Notes: a model not told the origin generated them from the letters alone. Shown: positions 36,812 to 47,652, numbered from the stretch's first letter. The stretch: 64,000 bases of DNA from Hsuehochloa calcarea (GCA_036346395.1 CM070601.1:16055763-16119762), one strand, 5' to 3'. Made by a program: numbers and translations.

Positions 36812-39800
36812 ATGATGCGCGAGCGTCGGCTGGGCTCAGTCGTCGGGAGCTATGGATCCTTGCAGCGATCCAACGGCGATCGCCGGCCGCCGCCGCCAAA
36901 GCTCGGAAGATGTCCTTGGTGGCCCCGCGCCGGCGGCCGGCGCTGTGAGGTGGCGCCTCCTCTTCGCCGGATCGCAAGCTCATTGGCCGTCGCCGTGGAT
37001 GCTCCTCCTCCTCCTTATCGCCGTTCTTTGTGGTCTTCGCCTCCTCTTCTCATCACTTGTCAGTAAAGGTGGTGGTTATCTTGCCTTATGTTTTGTTCCT
37101 AATCCCTATGACTGTTGTCGTGACTACATAAATATTTTGACCAGTTAATGTTTTTTTCTTCGTTATGCATTCATTTGGTCAATGAGTTCAGTGGAATGAC
37201 GTAACGCAACTTGTAAGTTGTATTTTCTAGATTCATCTAGATGTTTCCCGTTTCTAGGAGTAGAAAAACATCTGGCTTTAATGCACTTTGTACATATTTT
37301 AAGTTTTTTACATGGGTTATATAGGATGTTTGCAAGTGTTATTGTGCGCGGCCTGTACTCAGAAAAAAATTGCGCTTACAGTAAATTTGAGAAGTGCAAA
37401 AACTTTAGTGAAGTGAAAATGTCACGAAGATCTTGAGTAATGGAAAAAGAAAAAGGTTGTATGGATGGATGTACTCTTCAGTACTCTGGTGCTGACTGGC
37501 AACCGATTTTTTTATTGCCAGGATTGTTTATTGTGTAAGCATTTGATCACATGTATTCTTGTTTATGTGCATTCTTTAATTTACATCACCTTTGACTTTA
37601 GTTGACTGATATGATGCAAAGGGATTAGTATACTATTCTTTAGCAATTCAGATCACACGTAGCAGTGTCAATGTTTTAGTTGAGCTAGGCAATTTGCATG
37701 GAGAGATTAAAGAGTAATATTGAGATGCGGTCCCAAGTTTTGAGTACTTTGGTTGATCTTTGGTTATGAGAGATGTTTTAGTCAATTCTCTTGAACTGAG
37801 ATACAGACTTTGTTGGGATGTATGGTGTTTAATATAGTTAATGTGGCTTATGAATTCCTAAAAGTTCAGACCTTACAATGAGCTTGAAGTATGAAAGGTC
37901 CTAGTGCTGATAAATGCTGTCAAAATTTGTGTGTTTGTGGTACCAGACTACCAGACTACCAGCAAGGTAGGGTTTTGGATTGGTATTGCTAGAATTTGTC
38001 ATTTTTTCAATCATTTGGTCAACTGCATGCTTGTGTTTGCATTTTTTCCTTTACATTTTCAATATGCATCTTGTTTGACTTTGCGAGACTAATCTATTGT
38101 CGCTTAACAATTCACTATAAGCAGTTGGTCCTTCATCTAGCAATAATTTGCACATTTTCCATGGTTACAATAACAATAGATTGGTTAGTCACTCCGAGTG
38201 TCTTACTTGGGACTTGATAGGCTTGAAGGACTTTAACCCTCCTCGTGCTAACGCATCACGAGCCGCCAAATTCTTGGCAAGGCCCTCACTACCGACATGT
38301 TCTATATGGTGCCAAATTGCCCATTTAATGTTTGATAATTTCCCTAGTGGGTGGGGATGGGGGTTGCCCTTTTAAACGTGTGTAATAGGTATCTTCCAAT
38401 AGTGAACTTCAAAATCTTGTTTTGGCCTATTTTAGATGAAGATGCACCACCTGGTATTGAGACCATGCTTGGATTTTCTGATCATGTCCGGAGCTTTGTG
38501 AATCCTGTTTGGACATCTTCGGGTATATCAATGACCCAGAGAGATTCTTTTAGTGGAAATGGTTTGAATACAGCATCACGGACAGAAAAAACAGTCTGAC
38601 AACGGTCAAGAAAAAGTTTGGGGTCACTTGCGGAGTTTCCCACCAGCTGTTGTTCTGGAGCACCATCCTTGTGAAATTTTCTCATTTCCTCCTCCACCTA
38701 TCAATAGGAAACACACTGGACCACGACGTAAGTTTTGAGTAATTCAATTCAACGTTACAAAAGTTTGAATCTAACTATAGTGATTTGAACTTGTGTAGCA
38801 TGTCCTGTTTGTTATGTGCATGTTGAGCAAGCCCTGGTATTGGTGCCAGGCCCTCCATCAACATCACCTGTCCTTCGAAGCCTAAATTATTTGTTTGAAG
38901 AGAATTTGATTTTCAAAGAGTCCAATGGTGGTTCTTTGTTTGGAGGTTATCCATCCCTGGAGGAAAGAGATAAGTCTTATGATATAAAAGACTCGATGAC
39001 AATACATTGTGGGTATGTCCATATGGATCATCTGCTTTAGCTCTTGTACATCTCTATGATGACTGTTTATGCTGTAGCACTAACCTTTTATTTATCTTCA
39101 GATTTGTGAGAGGGAAGATATCTGGTCTCAATACTGGGTTCGATATAGATGAAGCTGATCTTTCTGAGATGCGGCAGTGCCAGGGGACAGTTGTCGCTTC
39201 TGCTATTTTTGGTAACTACATCCTCTTTCTTTGTCAGTTCTTATTACAAGTCTCGTGTAAACTTGCTTATTTGTGCTTTCTCAGGAAATTATGATATAAT
39301 GCAACAACCAGAAAACATCAGTGATTTTTCAAAGGACACTGTTTGCTTCTTCATGTTTCTGGATGAAGAAACAGAAGCTGCAAGAAAGAACACTACTATT
39401 AATAATAGTAAAAGAATTGGGCTGTGGCGCGTGGTTGTTGTCCGCAACCTTCCATATTCAGATGCAAGACGCAATGGAAAGGTACCTGTACATTTGGTTA
39501 TTTTGTTTTTTCCTAGTCAATCTGTGGAGTGCCAGGTGCTTCTGGCATGGAGATGCAGAAGTGCACTAGTTAATTTTCAGTTTATTGGGCCATGTAAATT
39601 ATAAGTTATTTGTGTAACTAACATAATTGTATACAATCTACATACATGATGTTTTATGTAATTATGTCATATTCTAAAACAAAATGTATCTTGATCTAGA
39701 TAGGTTGATTGCTAAAGTTCCCTGCACTGTAAGGTTGATGAGTGTAAATGGGATATAAGGTCTATGCATGTCTTTTGAATCTTTATTGCATAATGCGTAT

Positions 39801-40095
39801 TATAATCGATGTTTTAGCTGATGCTTCGAAGATCAAAATATTTTTCATTATTTTTAACATTAATTGAATATGTGAAAAATGAGACTCTAGATCCTATTCC
39901 CCCGTCATCCCACTGTCAATGTTTTTTACTTGAAAACCATTTTTCTGTTGTTTTGTAAAAAGGTGAGAGGATGCCACACTTAATGTGAATCAGCATCGAC
40001 AATTTGTTTTTTTTTAATCAATAATGGTCCTTGTGTTCTTATCCTTGAACAGGTTCCAAAACTATTACTTCATCGGCTTTTTCCTAATGTGCAAT
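36812..40095 (+). pseudogene. MUCI70-like gene, truncated right copy
   Basis: Exons correspond to the left copy: 36812 to about 37062, 38436-38727, 38799-39012, 39102-39211, 39285-39481 and 40053-40095 (truncated). The signal anchor MLLLLLIAVLCGLRLLFSSL is readable in exon 1. Exon 4 reads cleanly here (SEMRQCQGTVVASAIFG), as does exon 5 (RIGLWRVVVVRNLPYSDARR), where the left copy is scrambled. Exon 2 carries one extra A in an A-run (about 38584-38589), shifting the frame after ASRTEK. Exon 6 ends after FPNVQ at the junction, so the last third of the catalytic domain is missing. Confidence 0.85.
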
Positions 40096-43000
40096 GACTT
40101 GTAACCCGCTGTAACCGCCAGTACGATTGGGGCCTGTGTCGTGTATGCGGCTGGGTCTAACCTTGGGATCGCGTCGGCTTTGATCGAGTCCATTATAAGG
40201 TTGATGCTTGACTTGACGTCACCGCCTCTCACCTGGCCTGCGCGAGAAGCCGAGAACAATACACTTAATCAAGTAATTACTGCATGTTGCTTTAATGATT
40301 ATTGTGTTGAGAAAATACAATTACTGTGTGCGCCTTGCTCGCTCTGTTACGTTCGCTTTGTCAGTTTACTATGTATGTTAGTGTTTACTATGCATAATGT
40401 ATCTATTTACTGCTCATGTTACAATGGTTTACTGTGATGTGGTGCGTACCTTGAGGTCTGTCTCCCTCCCCCTCTTCTAGCGTCGAATGGAACATCGACA
40501 ATGCTGGGATGTAGACAAAACCTCTTGGATGCACCAGGGGCGGCGAAGATGGTGTCGGCGCCATTGCAGCCGAGGTTGCGGGCTCAAGTGTCCTCCTCAC
40601 CTGGCCTGCGTGAGAATACATACGCTTAATCAGTAAATTATTGTGTGCTACTTTAATGATAACTGTATTGTGAAGACAAAATTACTGCATGCACCTTACT
40701 TGTTCTCTTGTGTTCGCTTTGTATGTTTATTGTGTTTGTTGTTGTTTATTATGTGTAATATGTCTATTTACTTCATATATTACAATGTTTTACTGTGATG
40801 CGGTGTATACCTTGAGATTCATCACCCTCCACCTCTTCTTGGGTCGGATGGAGCAGCGACGATGTTGGGACATAGGCAGGACCTCCCAGATGCACTGGGG
40901 GAGGCGGTGATGCTGGTACCAACGCTGTTGCGGATGGCCTAGCGGGCTCAACTGGCGTTTGGGTTGCAGGCGATTCTGTACACGTTGGGGCTTGGGTTCC
41001 CATCTCCAAAGCTAGGGCAAACGGCAATGCTGCTGCCCGGACGACATTATCAGAGAGCGTGGGGCTGTCATGTCCTCGACCGACGATGATGACGCTGATG
41101 CGGACGGTATTGCGGTCTCCTCCTGCGCCGGTTGCGCCGAAGAGTCAGGGAACACTGCGTGTGTCGTCGTGGGGGTTGTGCTCGTGCGCTCCAACACCTG
41201 CACTTTCTTACTGTTCCTCACGTTTTTTGACGCCGATCCGAACGCATATGCCGCCCCGAGTAGCTCCTGATGATGCTGACTACCTTCGTCTGTGCCATCT
41301 CAATTTTCTGTTGCACCCTCTCTATCTGCCCCATGGCCTTCTCCGCCTGCCTCATCGCCCTCTCGGCCTCGTCGTCGAACTTCTCCAGCGCCTCCATCGC
41401 CAGGCGCCACTTCCCATTGCCCAACGATGCAACAACATCATTGACAAGCGCGCATAGGCTCGAGAAATGCCCCGCGGCGGGCTGTGTGGGCAACTTCGGT
41501 GATGCGGCATTACCGCCGCTCCATGCCAGTAACAGGTCCCCTCCCTGCTCCTAAACTGGCTATTCAAACAACACGAATGAATTATTGTTGTACATTAATC
41601 ATATTACTGGAATGAACATCATATTTTACTGCTTATGGACAAACATCGGTAACTCACACTGAGCTTGCCGAACGTGTCGACGCCATCCGGTGCCTTCGTC
41701 CTGTCAGCCACGACTATCTTGTCATGAGAGTGAACATTCAGTATGTGACACGTGGAGTCTCAACGGCGTCGATGCTGTGGACGCACCTCAGGTTGTCGAC
41801 GTAGTGTATCTGTCACGTGAAATTTACTGCTTGTTAAAATGTGTATTACTAAACATTGTTCATGTGTTTACTGTATGCGATATGTGCAGGACACTATTAC
41901 TAGTGAGTGTCCGTTTTACCAAAGTTGAAACATATTGTTACTACGCGTGGTAGCCCACATTTTGTGTGCGATAAAAATTTCTGATGTGAGCGGTTTGTTT
42001 TACTAGAATCTAATATTAATAATTATTGTGATCCTTCTCTACACATTTTACTGTTTATTGATGTGTAAAATACTACATACAATGAATAAGTTTATTGGGT
42101 AACTTACAAGCATGAAGGTGGCGCATCCGCTGATAGACTTGGTGGTGGTGTCCTTCTTGTTCTAGTTGCGGATAGACTCCCAAAGGTCACGAACAACAGC
42201 CTTGCACCAGTTGACACTGGCTAATTTGGCTATTTCCTTCGTCATCACAGCATCCTTCCCGGTTATGTTAATGCTCGTGATCGGGAAAAGGAGCTTGCTA
42301 AAGACGATGAAGAAGAAACACCTCATCATGAGAGCGTTTGTGTCTCTGATCTTAATCCATGCAATCAGTGTTGACGCCTTGATTTTTGAGTTCTGTTGTA
42401 TCCCTAGCAGACGCATTAGCTTGGCCAACTCTCAAGTCCCAATGACCTGGGTCACCATCAGCGCATTGCCGCGGCGGCAAGGGATCCTAAGGATGCACTT
42501 AACGATGTGAGGCGTGATTGGGATGCTCCTTCCACCGCCAGTGCTGATGACCATCTCGACTGGGCCAATCCTGTCCATTAGGAAACACAACAGGTCCATC
42601 CTCTCCAAACCCTCAAGGTTGAACTTCAACATAACGTCGAACCCCATCCTCTTAACCTCATTCCCTTGCTCTATCGTCAGCTCGCTGATGGTTGCAATGA
42701 TGAGTGCGGGAGCGCACCTGATGCATGTCGTCAAAGGTCCCTTCCTCCCATCGCGCGGAGCCTACATTCGATGTAACATCATTTTTACTGACGATATATT
42801 TACTAATTAATGCAAACATGACTCATGTTTACTATTGATGGGGAAAAAACAATTTATAGTATTATCGAATCACTGTAACAAATGTTGCGTGTTTACTGCA
42901 ATATGTGCATAAACGTACCATTGCAATCTTGTGCGCGGTCTCATCACAAGGCAATAGCGCGACGACGTCCTCTATCGTGGGCACTGATGCCTTCCTTTTC

Positions 43001-43176
43001 TTGCTATGTTGTTTCTTCATAGAAACACCCGCGTGATTGTCTGCGACAGATGCGACCGCATCTCTTGAGGCAATGGGTTCGGGTTGGGAGGGGTCGCAGT
43101 AAATCTCCAATGCCGACTGGCTTCCCTCAATGGTGATCTTCCTCACCTTGGAGTGTGCATCATCGGTTATACTCAT
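40096..43176 (-). pseudogene. Transposon-borne gene of the grass Ulp1/plant-mobile-associated type, 3'-truncated
   Basis: A minus-strand multi-exon coding remnant. 43176-42919 starts MSITDDAHSKVRKITIEGS and contains a KKQHSKKRKA basic patch. About 42765-42432 contains MGFDVMLKFNLEGLERMDLL and STGGGRSIPITPHIVKCIL. About 42428-42162 contains WIKIRDTNALMMRCFFFIVF and ASVNWCKAVVRDLWESIRN. Smaller exons lie near 41830-41660, 41493-41218, 41200-40980, and two repeated exons near 40960-40800 and 40610-40440. This order resembles long grass hypothetical proteins carried on DNA transposons, often ending in a C48 Ulp1 protease domain. No Ulp1 domain is seen, because the gene runs into the junction at 40095/40096. 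An in-frame stop near 42430 and exon decay indicate a non-functional copy. Confidence 0.6.
40228..40965. repeat. Tandem duplication of an exon-intron unit of about 360 bp
   Basis: The sequence from CACCTGGCCTGCG (about 40229) through an intron rich in TTTACTG to an exon with the pattern GAGGT-TGTCTCCCTCC is repeated, diverged, from CACCTGGCCTGCG at about 40598. On the minus strand the two exons give alignable peptides, HPRGFVYIPALSMFH and HLGGPAYVPTSSLLH. This looks like an internal exon duplication within the element gene. Confidence 0.65.
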
Positions 43177-43664
43177 TTTATTGCCCGGAGCAGGGATACA
43201 AAAAAATGGAAGAACATAAACAAAAAGTGGATCATACGAATTACTGCATGTGAAGAGTTATTTTACTTAAAATCTGGATATGAAAAGCAATCCAAAAAAA
43301 TAGGGAGGAAGAAATCACCCCCGCATAGCAAGAAATTATGAAAATTTAGGGGTAAATTACTGTGTGGAACCCTAGGAAACCCCACTTAGCGAGAGAGGAT
43401 GCAATCCAAAACAAAAGAAACAGTTGTATTCCCTAACCTTCGGGGTGCAGGTGTGTCGAAGGGTGCTGAAAATGAAGATCATCTCTGCTCTTGAATGGAA
43501 TGGGGGCCGGTGTAGCTCGCCGGGGACCTTGCTTTTTTTCGTTCCTTTGAGGGTTGAGCACGCCGCAAGAAAGATAAAATAAGGTTTGCTTTAGTGGGGG
43601 GAAACGACCCAAACGATGCGGCCCCGCGCACATAATATATGTGACTTCTGCGCCTGTTAAAAAA

Positions 43665-44060
43665 AACAAAAAAACTAAGCGGTTATACGCTATAAATGTT
43701 GGTATCAATTACTGCATATTACATTGATATTATTGCCTCAAACTTTTATTGCAATGGTTTAATGCGTTTACTATATGGTGCTAGTAACGTTATTATTACG
43801 TATATGGTTTTCTTAATTACTATATGGCTGACTAGGTTTACTAAGTTGTGAGTATGTTTTTACTGTCAACGTTGCGTGTGAGCGGAAGTTTCTATTAAGC
43901 GTCGACCAAATGATACCTTAAGAGCATCAATGCCGCTTTGACTTCCGATGCATCCCTTCGTCTCACGCGCCGATGTTTATAATTGTTTTATAAGAATGAT
44001 CATCCGCTACCGGAAGATGGATTATCACACCGCTCTACTCTCCTCCGCCGCGTCTTCTAT
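43665..44060 (+). repeat. Inverted relative of the segment at 3471-3870
   Basis: Reads CTAAGCGGTTATACGC to GGAGAGTAG and aligns in reverse complement with 3471-3870 (and 30584-30975). It marks a second, older member of the same transposon-associated sequence. Here it lies divergently upstream of the minus-strand element gene. Confidence 0.65.
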
Positions 44061-44800
44061 GTTGTCTCCAACTTCCGGGGAGCTAACCTCGACATCGACG
44101 TGGTCCTCTGGAACAACGTGCACATCTCCTGGAGGATTACCGTCACTTCGACTGCTTCATCGAGGCTGCGGGCGATCGAGTCTACCTTGTCGAGACTCCT
44201 TGAGCAAGGAAAGAGATACTATGTGCACAATTCGACTTGATTCTTCAGTCCGAGCATCTTTGGGTGGCACTCGAACGGGCACATCAGCAGGTGGATGCAT
44301 TTCGGGCTTCGTTCGCTGATCCCGAATCGTCCGATGCCGACAACGTCGCCTACAAAATTTTGAAAATAGAGATATTAGGCTACCTCTGCCACTATAAAAA
44401 CTTTTATTATTTAGGTTTTTACTTTTTTAAAATATTTGTAAGAAGCGACTGGCCATGTTGTTTAGCAATATATAAATAAAAAAATATAGTTGAATTTGTA
44501 TTTACTATTTACGATGAAACCATTTACTGTATGACATATTTTATATTACTATCTTCACGATATATCCATTTTTAATTTGTGTTTACCGTCTACAAAGAAA
44601 CCATTTACTGTCTACGATGAAACCGCTTATTGTTCTACAAATATCTGTTTACTTCATTGGACCTACTCGGTATCCCCAACGCAATTACCTTATAAGATAA
44701 CCAGGGTTTACTATCCTGATACTAACAATTTTACTTAAAAAAAGATATTGCAAAAGGCGGTGCTAAAAAAAGGGAATTTGATTACTGTGTATGACGTTAA
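44061..44800 (+). other. Transposon-associated plus-strand frame and AT-rich flank
   Basis: 44,000-44,370 holds plus-strand open segments in two frames (for example ANLDIDVVLWNNVHISW, then SEHLWVALERAHQQVDAFRA) that could be one broken coding region of unrecognised family. From 44,380 to 44,800 the sequence is AT-rich with repeated TTTACTG and near-tandem CATTTACTGT copies at about 44520-44625. No known domain was identified. Confidence 0.35.
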
Positions 44801-44806
44801 GTTTTA

Positions 44807-45816
44807 CTAACTGCCTGTGTCTTCTATACAGTACTGTAGCAGGTGACGCAGGAGGAGTATAAGCACGGAAGATGCTGACACCGTGCCGATGGTTCCAAAT
44901 GCGCCAAAGGCAAAGCAAAAGGAACGTGTTGTAGTGACGAAGGGGGGGTGGAGGGGCCGTGGGAAGCCAGGGAGGCTCCGGACGCAGGGGGAAGTGAATG
45001 AAACACCGAGAGCTTGCCAAAAGGATTTGGCGAAGGCGCAGTGAAAGGACAAATGGTCAGCATCTTCTGTGCCCTCATTGCATACCTCGCAGTCTTCAGT
45101 GTCCACCAGGGTTGCCTTTGTATATATGCATCCGATCAGAGGTAAGTAACCAAGCAAAGAATTTGACCCAGTGCAGGGCAAAGTTATGCCAAATAAACTC
45201 CCAGTTAGGGCAGGTATGGCCGGTGTTAGAGCGGCGGAGCTTGTAAAGCCGGGCGGTTTGAAAAGCGAGAGGGTTTGGCGAGGCAAGAGTACACCTTCCT
45301 TTGGTCGAAAGCGTCAGTCAAGGTAACTGGATCCAGGATGTCACCCAGGTGGACATGGATGCTTGGTGGAGTTTGTGAACGAGCTTGGGTAGGAGGCATG
45401 AATTTTGGATTCCAATGGATTTTGATCCCCAGGCCTCCTTCTCGCTTGCTGTCGCAGACGCAGTCCCAAACGATAAGGCAGCGCGCGCCGCTGTAGCGGT
45501 CATCTCTAGTCCAAAGAAAAGCTCAGCGTCGGCGGTCTAAAGTTTGAACAACCCCCTTCGGAAGAAGAAGAAGAAGAGCAGCTATGTGGTAGGTCGGGAG
45601 GCTGTTCAGGAATCAGGACCGAATTGATAACGACGATGCGGCCGGCGAGGGAGAGTAGCGAGGCTTGCCACCTGGCGAGTATTCGTCGGTCTCAGCGATG
45701 AGTGGGGTGAACGCAGACAAGTTCAACTTGGTGTATGTGAGTGGTAGCCCATGGTATGTTTGGGGGAAACCCGTGGTGTTTGCCAACCAGGAGATCATCG
45801 CGGAATCGACATTCAT
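44807..45816 (-). pseudogene. LINE (L1-type) ORF2 fragment: reverse transcriptase C-terminus and zf-RVT
   Basis: Minus-strand frames in order: 45816-45613 (FPQTYHGLPLTYTKLNLSAF, the conserved L1 reverse-transcriptase stretch that precedes the thumb region), a gap with several frameshifts and a small TTC/GAA repeat near 45565-45585, and 45286-44807 containing CEVCNEGTEDADHLSFHCAF, the CxxC...HxxxxC signature of the reverse-transcriptase zinc-binding domain (zf-RVT). The endonuclease and most of the RT are absent. It is a truncated, decayed fragment. Confidence 0.8.
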
Positions 45817-46138
45817 AGGGACAACTGTTCCCTTGCTAATACTCCAGTTGATAAGGAAGTCCAGTGACCCGGGAAGTCCAGTAGTTCATAGGGACAAACC
45901 AGATTTGATTTTTTTTTTTTAAGCAGACAGTTAAGCACCAGCCATAAATCCCTTCTTAATTTCCAACCCAGCTTGCCCCAAAAAAAAAAAAAAAGCCAGA
46001 CTCCCCACACCTACATATTTCCTTCCCTATTTTCTGTCCTCTCACATTTCAATTAATAGACACCATCTTTCTCGCCCTCGCTTGTTCTTCACACTCGCCT
46101 TCGCACGTTTCGGCGGTCGTTCGACAAGCTACGTACCA

Positions 46139-46260
46139 ATGGCGGCAACACTCCGGCAAAGAATCCTCGCCGCGGCAACGGCCACTGCCGTCGTGGCGTT
46201 GTCCTTGCTCGGGACCGTCTCAGCCGCCAACGTCGGGTGCCACCCCCGCGACAGCCCCAG
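46139..46260 (+). pseudogene. Arabinogalactan-peptide-like 5' fragment, cut by a CACTA end
   Basis: ATG at 46139 opens a predicted signal peptide, MAATLRQRILAAATATAVVA, with cleavage expected after LGTVSAA. After about 40 codons the reading frame enters a CACTA transposon terminus exactly at 46261, and the AGP core with its GPI signal is missing. The upstream sequence (46,020-46,138) includes AATTAATAGACACC and C-rich stretches that could be the old promoter and 5' UTR. The N-terminus resembles the second AG peptide at 48044-48232 (also AATL-R-L, alanine-rich). Assignment rests on that similarity and the signal peptide, so it is moderate. Confidence 0.5.
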
Positions 46261-46690
46261 CACTATCAGAAACTGGAAATTTCTCGAGTGCCCTAAACAC
46301 TCGGAAAAATACCAAATACCTTTGGGATACTAATTACCGAAGGTCGTCTGTCGGGAAAAAAAACACTCGGGATCGTTTAATCGGGTAAAAATTGGATTCC
46401 CAAGAGTTACAATCGAGAAAAATAACTTCGTCGTGTGTTCGAATTTACACTCGGGAAACATCCAACACTTGGAAGAATAGTTGGCACAACAGATTCAGCC
46501 ACCGTAACGAAATAATTTTCCGAGTGTATGTCAACCAAAGACACTCGGGAACAGTTCATTTTTCCTGAGTGTATATCAACCAAGGACACTCGGGAAACTA
46601 ACGGAATAATTTATCGAGTGTATGTCAACCAAGGACACTCGGAAATAGTTAATTGTTCCCGAGTGTGTGTCAACCAAAGACACTTGAGAA
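46261..46690 (+). mobile_element. CACTA transposon 5' end with CACTCGG subterminal repeats
   Basis: Begins CACTATCAGAAACTGG, the expected CACTA-class terminus, directly after CAG (a candidate 3-bp target site). Over the next 430 bp, CACTCGG and its complement CCGAGTG (with variants TCGAGTG, CTGAGTG) recur about a dozen times. Between 46515 and 46685 they form near-tandem units of about 55 bp containing TCAACCAAAGACACTCGG. Such subterminal arrays are transposase-binding regions in CACTA elements. No matching far terminus (TAGTG end) or transposase was found to the right, so the element's extent is unknown. Confidence 0.75.
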
Positions 46691-47652
46691 ATACCCGAAC
46701 AACATATGCACAAATTTTGTACATACAACGCATTTCATTTTGAACCACGCTGTTAGAAAACTCAACAATCAAACAGACCATACATTCCACAACAAGAAAA
46801 TACCACCAATTAGCCACAAAATCATTACATATATAGATCCAACAAAATTGACATAATGTTCGAGTTCACAATACAACATTCACATATATACCCCACACTC
46901 AACACAACATTCAGATTTCATACTAAATACACTCTGCTACGAGGATCCAATATACATCCATGGAATAGACAACCCCACCCAAAAGACATTTTACTTCAAT
47001 CTTTAAAGCCAACAACTCGTTGACATCAATAGGATTGCCCCTTCTGTATTCTTTACAAAAGTTCTTACTGACCATAAAATCAAAAGAATTATGTTAGCCT
47101 TATTCTTAGTTCTGTACTGTTTATGTATTATTGTGACAGTATTACGAGACTTCAATCTTTGTCATGTTGGTGACCGTACAGTCTTTGGCCCTGATTAGAA
47201 TTAATTAATTACGTCCCTAATCTAATCTTTTGTGGAAAAACCAGTCAACCAGCTGGCGAAACGTGGTGTAACCCCGCGGGGTTAGCAAAATTCAAAACAC
47301 CACGGATAACAAATCCAGAGAGTTGTCTGCAATGATTTTATAAGAAATACTAACATACTACTATATCGTTCTACTCCGCATGATCCTTTCTCTCATGACT
47401 TGTGGATGAATAGCTAAAGTACATACATTGATACATACGAGCAATTCTGACAAAATGCGCCTGTTTTTCAGTACAATTAACTGAATAAGATGGACAAATA
47501 GACAATAGCTTATGGAGCAAAAAAACAATGAAGAATCATATATCCTGCAAACTTTGACATAATTTAGATGGTGAAATCGATAGCAAAAAAACTTAAAAGT
47601 TTGATTACATGTATCCCAAAACGATATGTATTTCTGACCAGAGGAAGTTACA

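Larger units (their letters stand above)
27152..40095 (+). repeat. Right copy of the 13-kb direct duplication, truncated
   Basis: Matches 1-13056 in the same orientation. The right end is a sharp junction inside exon 6 of the MUCI70-like gene: after CTAATGTGCAAT (40095) the sequence switches to transposon-type DNA, with no resumption of MUCI70 sequence later in the window. The left edge coincides with the first base of the window, so the source of the left junction cannot be judged. Stretches without separate entries (30976-31752, 33672-35032, 35276-36811) correspond to 3871-4640, 6620-7978 and 8216-9767. Confidence 0.95.

Noticed and set aside
1..40095. RIP-like or cytosine-deamination decay as the cause of copy differences
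   Set aside because: The changes are mainly indels and rearranged trinucleotides at CAG/CTG that create CG. Deamination would give C-to-T transitions.
44998..45922. Plus-strand frames across the LINE fragment
   Set aside because: The minus strand carries the reverse-transcriptase and zinc-binding signatures, so the plus frames are shadows.
46515..46690. CRISPR-like array of regular repeats
   Set aside because: The units are degenerate, lack distinct spacers and belong to the subterminal region of a CACTA element in a plant genome.
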